Source of the DNA: Sphingopyxis sp. Root154
GTDB lineage: Bacteria; Pseudomonadota; Alphaproteobacteria; Sphingomonadales; Sphingomonadaceae
Assembly (NCBI RefSeq): GCF_001427105.1
Contig: NZ_LMGI01000002.1
Coordinates: forward strand, 1,468,651 to 1,532,650
Length of the DNA stretch: 64,000 bases
Direction of reading: 5' to 3'
The notes beneath the pieces are model-generated. The model saw nothing but the letters and a program-made list of their open reading frames with translations, ran no database searches and had not been told where the DNA came from. The position numbers and the translations under genes are program-made. Every line of letters starts with the position of its first letter. Position 1 is the stretch's first letter. Of the stretch, positions 17,488 to 26,524 are shown one piece after another.

Positions 17488-18500
17488 TCAGTTTTGCTTC
17501 CGTCCACGCCTTCGAAGCCGCGCTTGCCGATCTGCGCGAGCCAAATGTCGAAGCGGCAGCCGATGCGCGGGTACGGCAAGGCGAACTGACCAAACCCGCC
17601 GGATCGCTGGGGCGGCTCGAGCATCTGGCGATCTTCTTCGCCGGCTGGCAGGGCACGGCGCGGCCGCAGATCGCCCGCGCCCGCGCCGCCATCTTCGCTG
17701 GCAATCATGGCGTCACCGTCCATGGCGTCAGCGCCTTTCCGCCGAGCGTGACCGCACAGATGGTCGCCAACTTCGCAGGCGGCGGCGCCGCGATCAACGC
17801 GCTGGCGGGCGCTGCCGGGCTGGAACTGACGGTCGTCGCGCTTGACCTCGACCGGCCGACCGCCGATTTCACCGTCGATGCCGCGATGAGCGAGGCCGAT
17901 TGCCTCGACGCGCTGAACCGCGGCGCGGCGGTGGTCGACGCCGACCTCGACCTCCTCGCCCTCGGCGAAATGGGGATCGGCAATTCGACCGCCGCCGCCG
18001 CGCTGTGTGCGCGCAGCCTCGCCGGCGGTGTGGCGGGATGGGTCGGCCCCGGGACCGGGGTCGATGGCCACGGCGTCGCGCGCAAGGTCGAGGTGATCGA
18101 ACGCGCGCTCTCCTTTCACAACGATGCGCCGCGCTCGGCGTTCGAGACGCTGCGCCGCGTCGGCGGGCGCGAGATCGCCGCGATCGCGGGCGCGGTCCTG
18201 CGCGCGCGCCAGCTTGGCGTCCCTGTGCTACTCGACGGCTTCATCTGCACCTCGGCCATCGCACCGCTTGCGGCCGAGAATCCCGCGATCGCGGATCATT
18301 GCATCGCGGGCCATTGCTCGGCCGAGCCGGGACACAAGCGCCTGCTCGACCTGCTCGGCCTCGCCCCCCTGCTGTCGCTCGATATGCGGCTCGGCGAAGG
18401 CAGCGGCGCGGCGGTCGCGGCGAATATCGTCCGCAGCGCGATCGCAGCGCACGACCAGATGGCGACCTTTGCGGAAGCACAGGTTTCGGCGTCGCTGTGA
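17484..18500 (+). CDS. cobT: Nicotinate-nucleotide:dimethylbenzimidazole phosphoribosyltransferase
   Basis: The 338-residue enzyme activates the lower base of B12, making alpha-ribazole phosphate from DMB and nicotinate mononucleotide. Family landmarks include KPAGSLGRLE (residues 37-46), FAGNHGV, EMGIGNSTAAAAL and GHCSAEPGHK, and the likely catalytic Glu lies in RLGEGSGAAVA near the C-terminus. The ATG overlaps the preceding TGA by four bases. Length is normal. Confidence 0.95.
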   Translation: MISFASVHAFEAALADLREPNVEAAADARVRQGELTKPAGSLGRLEHLAIFFAGWQGTARPQIARARAAIFAGNHGVTVHGVSAFPPSVTAQMVANFAGGGAAINALAGAAGLELTVVALDLDRPTADFTVDAAMSEADCLDALNRGAAVVDADLDLLALGEMGIGNSTAAAALCARSLAGGVAGWVGPGTGVDGHGVARKVEVIERALSFHNDAPRSAFETLRRVGGREIAAIAGAVLRARQLGVPVLLDGFICTSAIAPLAAENPAIADHCIAGHCSAEPGHKRLLDLLGLAPLLSLDMRLGEGSGAAVAANIVRSAIAAHDQMATFAEAQVSASL

Positions 18501-19066
18501 CCGGCTTCGCGCTCCATCTGCTGCGCCACGGCGCCCCCGAAACGCCCGGTTTGCTGATGGGACGCACCGATGGCGTGCCGACCCCCGAAGGCATCGCCGC
18601 TTGCGTGGCGCACGCCGAAGACCTCGGCATCGAGCTGCTGATCGCATCCGACCTTCATCGCAGCTGCGCGGCCGGCGAAGCGATCGGCGCGGCGCTGGGC
18701 GTGCCGCTCATCATCGATCCGCGCTGGCGCGAACTCGATTTCGGCGACTGGGACGGCAAGGCGGCGAGCACCATCAACCTCGACGCGCTCGGCCGCTTCT
18801 GGAGCGATCCCGACGCCAATCCTCCGCCCGGCGGCGAACACTGGTCGGCGCTGGTAGCGCGCGTGTCCGCCGCCATCGCCGACCTTGCGCCGGTTCCGAC
18901 ATTGATCGTCACCCACGGCGGCGCGATGCGCGCCGCGCTCCATGCGCTGTGCGGTTTCGACCAGCGTCAGCTCTGGGCGTTCGACCTGCCTTACGCCGCG
19001 CGGCTCTCGCTCCGCGCCTGGCCCGGTGAGCCAGCCAGCGCACAGATCACAGGGCTTTATCCTTGA
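18497..19066 (+). CDS. cobC: Alpha-ribazole phosphatase, histidine phosphatase family
   Basis: The 189-residue protein has the phosphohistidine motif LLRHGAP (H11) and the second catalytic His in VTHGGAMRAAL. The RELDFGDWDG segment is typical of cobalamin phosphatases. It would remove the 5'-phosphate from alpha-ribazole phosphate or from cobalamin phosphate. It starts at a GTG that overlaps the cobT stop (GTGA). Position between cobT and cobS supports the assignment over a general phosphoglycerate mutase-like role. Confidence 0.87.
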   Translation: MTGFALHLLRHGAPETPGLLMGRTDGVPTPEGIAACVAHAEDLGIELLIASDLHRSCAAGEAIGAALGVPLIIDPRWRELDFGDWDGKAASTINLDALGRFWSDPDANPPPGGEHWSALVARVSAAIADLAPVPTLIVTHGGAMRAALHALCGFDQRQLWAFDLPYAARLSLRAWPGEPASAQITGLYP

Positions 19067-19782
19067 AGGGGCTGATCGTCGCGATCCAGTTCCTGACGCG
19101 CCTGCCGACGCCGCGCATCGCGGTGTCGAGCGACGAATTCGCGGCATCGATGCGCTGGTTTCCCGCGGTCGGGCTGATCGTCGGCGCCCTCGTGGCTGGC
19201 GCGGGCTGGGCCGGCGCGCGGATCGATCCGTGGACCGGCGCCTTGTGCGCGCTCATCCTCTGGGTCGCGGTGACCGGCGCGCTGCACCTCGATGGCCTCG
19301 GCGATATCGCCGACGCGAGCGGGGCGGCGCACAAGGACCGCGAACGGCTGCTCGCCGTCCTCTCCGATCCGCATGTCGGCAGCTTCGCGGTGGTGACCAT
19401 CGCGCTGCAACTGATCGCCAAGCTGGTGCTGCTACACGCGCTGCTCGACCGCCAGATGTTCGCCGCGATCGCGCTCATACCCTTTGCCGCGCGGATTGGC
19501 CCGCTCATCTGGTCGCGCGCGCTGCCCGACCTCCACGCGGGGCTCGGCTCGCGTTTTCGGAATGCCGTACGGCCGGTGGACTTCGTCATCTGGAGCTTGG
19601 CACTCGTCGCCGCGGCGTGGTGGTCGCCCTCGTTGCTGGTCGCGCCAGCGATCTTCCTTCTGTGGGGTTGGTGGCTGCTGCGCAAGATCGGCGGGATTTC
19701 GGGCGACGGGCACGGCGCGGGGATCGAGATCGCCGAAAACCTGCTGCTCGCGGCGGCGCTGTTGCTGGCGCACCTTGCATGA
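19063..19782 (+). CDS. cobS: Adenosylcobinamide-GDP ribazoletransferase (cobalamin synthase)
   Basis: The 239-residue polytopic membrane enzyme joins AdoCbi-GDP with alpha-ribazole (phosphate) in the last step of the nucleotide loop. It carries the signature LHLDGLGDIADASG (about residues 83-97), the N-terminal motif IQFLTRLPTP, and GGISGDGHGA near the C-terminus. The start is a TTG that overlaps the cobC stop (TTGA); this rare start is supported because the conserved N-terminus begins right there. Confidence 0.94.
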   Translation: MKGLIVAIQFLTRLPTPRIAVSSDEFAASMRWFPAVGLIVGALVAGAGWAGARIDPWTGALCALILWVAVTGALHLDGLGDIADASGAAHKDRERLLAVLSDPHVGSFAVVTIALQLIAKLVLLHALLDRQMFAAIALIPFAARIGPLIWSRALPDLHAGLGSRFRNAVRPVDFVIWSLALVAAAWWSPSLLVAPAIFLLWGWWLLRKIGGISGDGHGAGIEIAENLLLAAALLLAHLA

Positions 19783-20753
19783 TCACCCCATGGGCCTGGC
19801 ACGGCGGCGGGATCGAAGCCGCGAAGCGCCGGTTCGGAAATGGCGACTGGATCGACCTGTCGACCGGGATCAATCCACACCCCTGGCCCGGCGCCGCCGC
19901 GATGGTGTTCGACTGGCAGCGCCTGCCCGATCCGGACGCACTCGCCCAGCTCGAAGCCGTTGCCGCCACCTGTTTTGGCGTCGACGCTCGCCATGTTTGC
20001 GCCGTGCCCGGAAGCGAGATCGGCCTGCGCCTGACCGGGACGCTGGTGGGCGGCCCCGCACGGCATATCGCGCCGAGCTATCGCACTCATGGCGAAATGG
20101 TCGCGGGAAGCGCGCCCATCGCCCCCGAAGCGGCGTCGGGCTACGGCGGCACATTGATCCTCGCCAACCCCAACAACCCCGACGGCCGCGTGACCGGTGC
20201 CGCGGCGATGCAGGCGCTGCTGGACCGGCGCGGACCCGGCGGCTGGCTGTTGGTCGACGAAGCCTTTGCCGACACCGATTCGGCCACGAGTATCGCGGCG
20301 CTGGTCGATGACGGCCAGAGGCTGGTCGTCTTCCGCTCCTTCGGCAAATTCTTCGGGCTCGCGGGCGTCCGGCTCGGCTTCGTCGTCGCGCCGGAGGTGA
20401 TCATCGTCGCGCTGCGCAAACAGCTCGGCGCGTGGCCGCTGTCAGCGGCGGCGATTGCGATTGGAACCGCCGCCTATGCCGACCGCGACTGGATCGCCGC
20501 CGCGCGCCGCCGCCTCGCCGATGAAGCCGTCACGCTCGACGCGCTGCTGACGCGCCTGGGCCATCGGCCGATCGGTGACTGCCCGCTCTTTCGCCTGATC
20601 GATGTCGACGATGCGCATGCGCTGTTCGAGCGGCTCGCGCGGCGCGCGATCCTGACGCGCCCCTTCATGGATCAACCGCGCTGGCTGCGGATCGGCTTGC
20701 CCGCCGACGCCGCCGCGCGTGCGCGGCTCGAAGCGGCGCTCGTCGATGGCTGA
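19779..20753 (+). CDS. cobD: PLP-dependent L-threonine-O-3-phosphate decarboxylase-like protein
   Basis: The 324-residue fold-type I aminotransferase-like enzyme makes the aminopropanol linker of B12 (CobD in enteric naming, CobC in Pseudomonas naming). It has HGGGIEAA and DLSTGINPHPWP at the N-terminus, ANPNNPDGR, DEAFADTD, and the PLP lysine in SFGKFFGLAGVRLG. The ATG overlaps the cobS stop (ATGA). Its 3' end overlaps cbiB by eight bases. Confidence 0.92.
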   Translation: MITPWAWHGGGIEAAKRRFGNGDWIDLSTGINPHPWPGAAAMVFDWQRLPDPDALAQLEAVAATCFGVDARHVCAVPGSEIGLRLTGTLVGGPARHIAPSYRTHGEMVAGSAPIAPEAASGYGGTLILANPNNPDGRVTGAAAMQALLDRRGPGGWLLVDEAFADTDSATSIAALVDDGQRLVVFRSFGKFFGLAGVRLGFVVAPEVIIVALRKQLGAWPLSAAAIAIGTAAYADRDWIAAARRRLADEAVTLDALLTRLGHRPIGDCPLFRLIDVDDAHALFERLARRAILTRPFMDQPRWLRIGLPADAAARARLEAALVDG

Positions 20754-21681
20754 GCCGATCGCGCTCACCGCGCTCGCGCTCGATGCCGCGTTCGGCTGGC
20801 CGCGCGCGCTCTATCGCCGCCTCGGTCACCCCGTCGGGCTGTTTGCGCATATCATCGGCGGTTGCGAGGCGCGGTGGAACCGGCCCGGACATAGCTTCGC
20901 CATGCGGCGCGGGCTCGGCGTCCTGACCCTGCTCGTCCTGCTTGTCCTCGTTGCCGGCTCCGGCTGGGCGCTCCAGCGCTTGCTGCTCGCGTCGTTCGGC
21001 GGCTGGGGCTGGATCGGCGTCGCGATCCTCGCCTGGCCCGCGCTCGCGCAGCGCAGCCTGTTCGATCATGTCCGCGCGGTTGGCGAGCGGATCGATGCGG
21101 GCGACCTCGCCGGCGCGCGCACGGCGGTCGGCATGATCGTCGGCCGCGATACCGCCGTGCTCGACGAGGCTGGCGTCGCCCGCGCAGCGATCGAAAGCCT
21201 TGCCGAAAGCTTTTGCGACGGCGTCGCTGCGCCGCTTTTCTGGCTGCTCCTCCTCGGCCTTCCGGGCGTGTGGGCGTATAAGGCGGTGAACACCGCCGAC
21301 AGCCTGATCGGCCACCGCGAGGAGCGCTGGCGCGCCTTCGGCTGGGCGGCGGCGCGTTTCGACGATCTCGCCAACTGGATTCCGGCGCGGCTGTCGGGCC
21401 TGCTGCTCTGCCTCGCAGGCGGCGGCTGGCGCATCCTGCGGCGCGATGCTCGTAAACACGCCTCACCCAATGCCGGCTGGCCCGAAGCCGCGATGGCGGG
21501 CGCGCTGGGGCTTCGGCTCGCGGGCCCGGTCGCCTATGAGGGGGTCATGCACGACAAGGCGTGGATCGGAGATGGCGACAGCGAAGCGGGCGGCGATGAA
21601 ATCGACCGCGCGCTTGCCATCTATCTGCGCGCCTGCCTGCTGCTTTGGCTGATCGCGGGGGGCGCCCTATGGCTGCGCTGA
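20746..21681 (+). CDS. cbiB: Adenosylcobinamide-phosphate synthase
   Basis: The 311-residue membrane protein attaches aminopropanol phosphate to adenosylcobyric acid (CbiB, also called CobD in the Pseudomonas scheme). Landmarks are [31 protein letters not shown] and RLSGLLL. Hydrophobic segments occur around residues 58-72, 84-96 and 295-311. The ATG at 20746 lies inside the previous gene. The cobQ start lies 13 bases inside its own end, which signals tight coupling. Confidence 0.94.
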   Translation: MAEPIALTALALDAAFGWPRALYRRLGHPVGLFAHIIGGCEARWNRPGHSFAMRRGLGVLTLLVLLVLVAGSGWALQRLLLASFGGWGWIGVAILAWPALAQRSLFDHVRAVGERIDAGDLAGARTAVGMIVGRDTAVLDEAGVARAAIESLAESFCDGVAAPLFWLLLLGLPGVWAYKAVNTADSLIGHREERWRAFGWAAARFDDLANWIPARLSGLLLCLAGGGWRILRRDARKHASPNAGWPEAAMAGALGLRLAGPVAYEGVMHDKAWIGDGDSEAGGDEIDRALAIYLRACLLLWLIAGGALWLR

Positions 21682-23126
21682 TGCTGCAAGGCACCGGATC
21701 GGACGTGGGCAAGTCCGTGCTCGTCGCGGCGCTGTGCCGCGCGCTGACCAATCGCGGCCTCCGCGTCCTCCCCTTCAAACCGCAGAATATGTCGAACAAT
21801 GCCGCGGTGACGACCGACGGTGGCGAGATCGGGCGGGCGCAGGCGCTGCAAGCCATCGCGTGCCGCGTCGAACCGCACAGCGACATGAACCCGGTGCTTC
21901 TGAAACCGCAGGCCGACCGCACCTCGCAGCTCATCGTCCACGGCCGCGTTCGCGGCACACTCGGCAGCGGGAACTTCCGCGAGGCGCGCGGCGCGCTGAT
22001 GGCCGAAGTGCTCGAAAGTTATGAACGCCTCCGCGCGCAGAGCGACATAGTCGTCGTCGAGGGCGCGGGGTCGCCCGCCGAGATCAACCTGCGCGCGGGC
22101 GACATCGCGAACATGGGTTTCGCGCGCGCCGCAAACGTGCCCGTCGTGCTGATCGGCGACATCGACCGCGGCGGCGTCATCGCCTCGCTCGTCGGCACAC
22201 GCGCCGTGATCGACGCCGAGGACGCCGCGATGATCCGCGGCTTCCTGATCAACAAGTTCCGCGGCGACCCCGCGCTGTTCGAAGACGGCTATCGCGAGAT
22301 CGAGAAGCGCAGCGGGTGGCCCGGTTTCGGCGTTATCCCCTGGCTGACGGCGGCATCGCGCCTGCCGAGCGAAGATGCGGTGATCCTCGAACGCCCCGCC
22401 GACCCGCACGAGGGCCGCAAGCTGATCGCCTGCCCGATCCTGCCGCGCATTTCGAATTTCGACGATCTCGACCCACTCAAGCTCGAGCCCGGGGTCGAGA
22501 TCGTGATGGTGCCGCCGGGCCGGCCGATCCCCACCGAGGCGGCGATCATCGTCCTGCCCGGATCGAAGGCGACGATTGCCGACCTTGCGGCACTGCGCGC
22601 CGAGGGCTGGGACATCGACATCAAGGCGCATCACCGACGCGGCGGGCTGATCGTCGGGCTGTGCGGCGGATACCAGATGCTCGGGTGCCGGATCGCCGAT
22701 CCGCTGGGGATCGAGGGCGCGCCGGCCGAGGTCGAGGGGCTGGGCTTGCTCGATGTCGAGACGACACTCTCACCCGCGAAGACGTTGCGCCACGTGCAGG
22801 GAACCGCACTGGGTGCGGCGGTGGAGGGATATGAAATGCATATGGGCGAAACCAGCGGCCCCACCACAGCGGAGCCCTTCGCGATGCTGGCGGACGGTGC
22901 GCGCGACGGCGCGACCAATCGCGAAGGCAATGTGATCGGATCCTATCTCCACGGCGTGTTCGCTTCGCCCGACCTGCGCCGCGCGTTGCTGACACGGATC
23001 GACGTAACGGGCAGCGGACGCGATTATACGGCTGAGGTCGATACCGCGCTCGACGACATTGCCTGCGAGTTTGCGGCGCACGCCGATATCGATGCGATGC
23101 TTCGGATCGCGGGGATCGCCGCATGA
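21669..23126 (+). CDS. cobQ: Cobyric acid synthase
   Basis: The 485-residue enzyme amidates adenosylcobyrinic acid a,c-diamide to adenosylcobyric acid. The N-terminal dethiobiotin-synthetase-like ATPase has [10 protein letters not shown] (about residues 6-15). The C-terminal class I glutaminase domain has the nucleophile Cys in [11 protein letters not shown] and the His in GSYLHGVF. A second ATG at 21681 would also fit; I kept 21669. The stop overlaps cobU (ATGA). Confidence 0.95.
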   Translation: MAALMLQGTGSDVGKSVLVAALCRALTNRGLRVLPFKPQNMSNNAAVTTDGGEIGRAQALQAIACRVEPHSDMNPVLLKPQADRTSQLIVHGRVRGTLGSGNFREARGALMAEVLESYERLRAQSDIVVVEGAGSPAEINLRAGDIANMGFARAANVPVVLIGDIDRGGVIASLVGTRAVIDAEDAAMIRGFLINKFRGDPALFEDGYREIEKRSGWPGFGVIPWLTAASRLPSEDAVILERPADPHEGRKLIACPILPRISNFDDLDPLKLEPGVEIVMVPPGRPIPTEAAIIVLPGSKATIADLAALRAEGWDIDIKAHHRRGGLIVGLCGGYQMLGCRIADPLGIEGAPAEVEGLGLLDVETTLSPAKTLRHVQGTALGAAVEGYEMHMGETSGPTTAEPFAMLADGARDGATNREGNVIGSYLHGVFASPDLRRALLTRIDVTGSGRDYTAEVDTALDDIACEFAAHADIDAMLRIAGIAA

Positions 23127-23647
23127 GTGGATCGTCGCTGTTCGTGCTCGGCGGCGCGCGATCGGGTAAAAGCCGCTATGCGCAGGCGCGCGCCGAAGCC
23201 GCGGGCGGAAATCCCGTCTTCGTCGCGACCGCCGAAGCCTTCGACGACGAAATGCGCGACCGGATCGCACGCCACCGCGCCGACCGCGGCGCGCGCTGGA
23301 CCACCATCGAGGCGCCGCGCGACCTGCCCGCCGCCATCGACGCACTGAACCGCAGCAAAGCCGTCGTACTCGTCGACTGCCTGACGCTCTGGGTCTCGAA
23401 CCTGCTGCTCGCAGACGCCGACATCCCGCTCGCGAGCCGCGAATTATGCCGCGTGATCAGCAGTTTCGAGGGGAAGTTGATCCTCGTATCCAACGAAGTC
23501 GGCCTCGGCATCGTACCCGACAATGCGCTCGCACGAGCGTTCCGCGACGCGGCGGGGCAGCTCAACCAGTCGGTCGCCGCGACGGCGGAGGAAGTCGTGC
23601 TGCTCACCGCCGGACTGCCGCTTACGCTCAAGCCGCGCGAGGCATAG
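23123..23647 (+). CDS. cobU: Adenosylcobinamide kinase / guanylyltransferase
   Basis: The 174-residue bifunctional enzyme (CobU in enteric naming, CobP in Pseudomonas naming) phosphorylates cobinamide and adds GMP. It has the P-loop GGARSGKS (residues 10-17), the [12 protein letters not shown] strand, and the conserved [16 protein letters not shown]. It is the last gene of the cobalamin operon, and no clear terminator follows in the 84 bases before lapG. Confidence 0.95.
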   Translation: MSGSSLFVLGGARSGKSRYAQARAEAAGGNPVFVATAEAFDDEMRDRIARHRADRGARWTTIEAPRDLPAAIDALNRSKAVVLVDCLTLWVSNLLLADADIPLASRELCRVISSFEGKLILVSNEVGLGIVPDNALARAFRDAAGQLNQSVAATAEEVVLLTAGLPLTLKPREA

Positions 23648-23731
23648 CACCCATTTTCCAAAACGTGCTGAATGCCGCGTTTACTATCGTCATGAAGCTT
23701 ATCCTCACGTCGCCCCGGCAAATCGGGCCGC

Positions 23732-24805
23732 ATGAGAAAGCATGCCCATCTTGTCGCTGGCGATTCGCGATGGCTTCCTGTCTCCATCGCCTTTGCCGCA
23801 GCGGCGCTGACGCCGTCGGTCGCCCATGCCTCGTCCAAGCTGCTCAACGCCAAGGCGTTGGCGGACAGCAAGGCCGCGTGCCCCGTCGCGGCGAGCCATG
23901 CGCCACCGGCCAGGGCCGACATCTCACGCGCCATATTGGGCGGAGCGCCGAGCGCGCTCGACCGCATCCGGGTCGACCAGCAGGCCGGCGCGGCCGCCGA
24001 AGCCGCCGCCGCTGTACCGATCGCCGCCAACCTCGCGGCTTTCCCGGTTCGGCAGACGCTCGAGCCCGCCAGCCGCACCCCAATCGCTTTCACCTCGTCC
24101 GAGGGCTGCGGTGCGCCGTCGATTTTCGCACCGCTCGTTGAAACCGCCGAATATGATCCGGCCGCCGAACTCGGCACCCGCCCTATCCCGGTCAAGCGCA
24201 CGCGCTTCGACGACCGCTGGGACCATGTCCGCCGCACCGCGCCCGCCGGGCTGATGCAAAGCAAGCTACGCAGCGCAAACGCTTCGCCGGGGCTCGCCGA
24301 GCAGGATCTGCTCGCGCGCGTCAATCAATGGGTCAATCGCGAGATCGCCTATGTGAACGACGACCGCAATTACCGGCAGCGCGATTTCTGGGCGACCGCC
24401 GAGCAGACGCTCGGGCGCGGAAAAGGCGATTGCGAGGATTTCGCGATCCTGAAGATGCAGATGCTGCGCGCCGCGGGAGTCGATGCCGACCGTATGAAGC
24501 TCGTGCTCCTCCGCGATCTCGCGGCGAACGCCGACCACGCCTTCCTGCTCGTCCAGACCGATGCCGGGAAGGTCGTACTCGATAACGTGACCGACCGCCT
24601 CTACGACGGCAGCCAGTCCAATGCGGTGCGACCGGTGTTGTCGTTCAGCGAGAACCGGCGCTGGGTGCATGCCTATCGCGGCACACAGCCATCGCCAAAC
24701 TTCGCCGCGATCCCTGCGTCGCAAAAATCCTATACGCTGGCGCTGAACAATCAGCGTTCGGTGAGCGCCGACCCGCTGACCTTCAAGACCGGCTTGAGCA
24801 AGTAG
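23732..24805 (+). CDS. lapG: Bacterial transglutaminase-like cysteine protease, LapG-type
   Basis: The 357-residue exported protein has an N-terminal signal region and a C-terminal BTLCP domain with catalytic C234 (GKGDCEDFAIL), H269 (NADHAFLLV) and D284 (LDNVTDR). In pseudomonads LapG cuts the N-terminus of the giant adhesin LapA and releases the biofilm cell, under c-di-GMP control through LapD. An unusually long middle insert, rich in Ala (residues 35-150), separates the signal from the protease. It converges on, and overlaps by 55 bases, the adhesin/HlyD hybrid frame. No lapD gene is visible here. Confidence 0.85.
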   Translation: MRKHAHLVAGDSRWLPVSIAFAAAALTPSVAHASSKLLNAKALADSKAACPVAASHAPPARADISRAILGGAPSALDRIRVDQQAGAAAEAAAAVPIAANLAAFPVRQTLEPASRTPIAFTSSEGCGAPSIFAPLVETAEYDPAAELGTRPIPVKRTRFDDRWDHVRRTAPAGLMQSKLRSANASPGLAEQDLLARVNQWVNREIAYVNDDRNYRQRDFWATAEQTLGRGKGDCEDFAILKMQMLRAAGVDADRMKLVLLRDLAANADHAFLLVQTDAGKVVLDNVTDRLYDGSQSNAVRPVLSFSENRRWVHAYRGTQPSPNFAAIPASQKSYTLALNNQRSVSADPLTFKTGLSK

Positions 24806-26034
24806 CTCAGCACCGATTTCTTGCCGGTCACGATTTCGACATCGCACAGCATGCCGGGGGTGATCGGCAGCCGTCGGCCGTTCGAGGTCAGATAGCTGTT
24901 CGTCGTTTCGACGACGACGGTGAAATAAGCCTGCCGCTCGACCTCGTGATAGATGCTGTCGGCGGAGACGCGGACGACCTTGCCGTTGAGCCCGCCATAG
25001 ATTGAAAAGTCATACGCGGTGACCTTGACGTTCGCGGGGTCGCCGACCTTGATGAAGGCGATGTCGCGCGGGGTCACGCGCGTTTCGATCAGCAATTTGT
25101 CGCCGAGCGGCACAATCTGCATGATCTTTTCGCCGGCGTTCACATTGTCGGTGACGACAACGGTGAACGGGTCGGTCAAGTTGTTGTTCGCGTTGGTGTT
25201 GTCGGTTAGCGTGTAGCTGTATCCGACGTTGCCCGGCGTCAGGCTGGTGATGGTCAACTGGCCGAGCGGCGTCGTGACGACCTGGCCGACGGTGGTGATG
25301 GCGGTGCCGTTGATCGTGATCGAATCGAGACCGTCGCCCGCATCATAGACGATCGAACCCGCCGTCGTTTCGCTGTTCGCGGCGCTGTTGCTGCCCGCAG
25401 GCTCGTTGCCGCGCACGGGAAGACCGGCTTCGTTGACGCTCGCCGTCGCGGCGACGATCCCGGCGGGCTGGTCGGGCGTGACGATGACGATCGTCGGTTC
25501 TTCGTCGGAAACGGCCGGCAGCAGTTCGCGGTCTTCGGACGGCGGAAATGCCAGCTGCGTATAGGGCAGCAGGTCGCCGAGCGCATAGGCGTCCTGTATC
25601 GGGCCTTCGGGATCGGCGAAATTGCCACCCGAGCTGCGAACGCCGGCTTCGGGGTTCAACTCGCCGAGATTCTCCAGCAGCTGCGCCACCGTGCTCGCCG
25701 GCACCGTATCTCCATCGACGACGATCGACGGAACATCGACCGCACCGCCGGGAATGATGAACACCTGACCGTTCGGCAGGGTGATGACAAGGTCGGTGCC
25801 CGAAATCGTGATATCGTCGATCGACGCGCCCGCGGGCAAGACGATGCGGCCGCTTGCGTCGGGAACGAGGATGGCCTGGATCGCCAGCGGTATGATCGAC
25901 GCGGCGGCGGTCACGTTCGCCGCGGCGGCAAGAAACTCGCCGCCCGGTGCGGCCCGGCTCGACTGCTCGTTCGATGCGCCGTCGCGCTCAGGACCCGTCA
26001 TGCCATTACGCGCCGGATTGTCGAAAGCATCCAT
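24751..26034 (-). CDS. In-frame hybrid: Bap/LapA-like adhesin N-terminus fused to type I secretion HlyD C-terminus
   Basis: Residues 1 to about 297 of this 427-residue frame look like the start of a giant biofilm adhesin. A small N-terminal leader comes first, then a prefix domain (SGRIVLPAGASIDDITISGT, VITLPNGQVFIIPGGAV), then a single VCBS-like repeat ending TDPFTVVVTD. At about residue 298 (near base 25140) it switches abruptly to the C-terminal beta-barrel of a LapC/HlyD membrane-fusion protein: KIMQIVPLGDKLLIETRVTP, TAYDFSIYGGLNGKVVR, ITPGMLCDVEIVTGKKSVL. The ATG at 26034 has GAGGGA eight bases upstream. The most economical reading is loss, in the genome or the assembly, of the repeats, the ABC transporter and the HlyD N-terminus. 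The hybrid is unlikely to work. Confidence 0.8.
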   Translation of the reverse strand: MDAFDNPARNGMTGPERDGASNEQSSRAAPGGEFLAAAANVTAAASIIPLAIQAILVPDASGRIVLPAGASIDDITISGTDLVITLPNGQVFIIPGGAVDVPSIVVDGDTVPASTVAQLLENLGELNPEAGVRSSGGNFADPEGPIQDAYALGDLLPYTQLAFPPSEDRELLPAVSDEEPTIVIVTPDQPAGIVAATASVNEAGLPVRGNEPAGSNSAANSETTAGSIVYDAGDGLDSITINGTAITTVGQVVTTPLGQLTITSLTPGNVGYSYTLTDNTNANNNLTDPFTVVVTDNVNAGEKIMQIVPLGDKLLIETRVTPRDIAFIKVGDPANVKVTAYDFSIYGGLNGKVVRVSADSIYHEVERQAYFTVVVETTNSYLTSNGRRLPITPGMLCDVEIVTGKKSVLSYLLKPVLKVSGSALTER

Positions 26035-26524
26035 GTCAATTTCCCTCGAACGCACCTCGCCCTGCCGCAAAAACGGCACAGCAAAATTTCTACCAATGTC
26101 AGTGCGACCCACTGTCCGAGCGACTCGGACCTTCCCCACCCATCAGGAAACATGGATTCCGAGGACTCCGCAAGCTTGTTAACACATTTTTATCAATCGC
26201 TAATTTTAGCTAAACGAGGGACCGTCTCCGCATGATCAGGAGGATCAAATATGACTTATATTCAATGATATAAGGCGGAGCCCTATCAAGATCGCCCGCC
26301 AAAAAAGTGATGCCCTCGTCCCAATTAGAACCACAAATTAACACGGCTCGTCGCATTCAACGCCCCGTCCGAGCGGCGAATCGGCCCAACTCTCCATGCG
26401 ACGTTAAATGAATCCGACGCGATCTTAGCGAGGCCAATACGCTTGACCGGCGCACCAAAAAACCGCGGCGAAAATGCAATATTAAGGGTTGCCAGGCGAT
26501 AATGGTTCACCAAAGGAGACGTTG
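26035..26524. other. 490-base intergenic region, AT-rich in its right half, with a nested hairpin
   Basis: No credible gene lies here. The stretch 26160-26500 is clearly more AT-rich than its surroundings. It holds a perfect hairpin CTTATAT-TCAATG-ATATAAG (26255-26274). This is nested inside longer flanks, AGGG...CTCCGC to the left and GCGGAGCCCT to the right. An AGGAGG site leads into a five-codon reading frame (ATG at 26251). It probably carries the promoters of the adhesin (minus) and PilZ (plus) genes, but I could not place -10 and -35 boxes. Confidence 0.5.

Noticed and set aside
26251..26268. Five-codon reading frame after a good AGGAGG site
   Set aside because: Too short to support as a gene; mentioned only as part of the structured region.
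26221..26290. Possible c-di-GMP riboswitch near the PilZ and adhesin genes
   Set aside because: I looked for the GEMM-type conserved core and did not find it; the hairpin there is AT-rich and unlike known classes.
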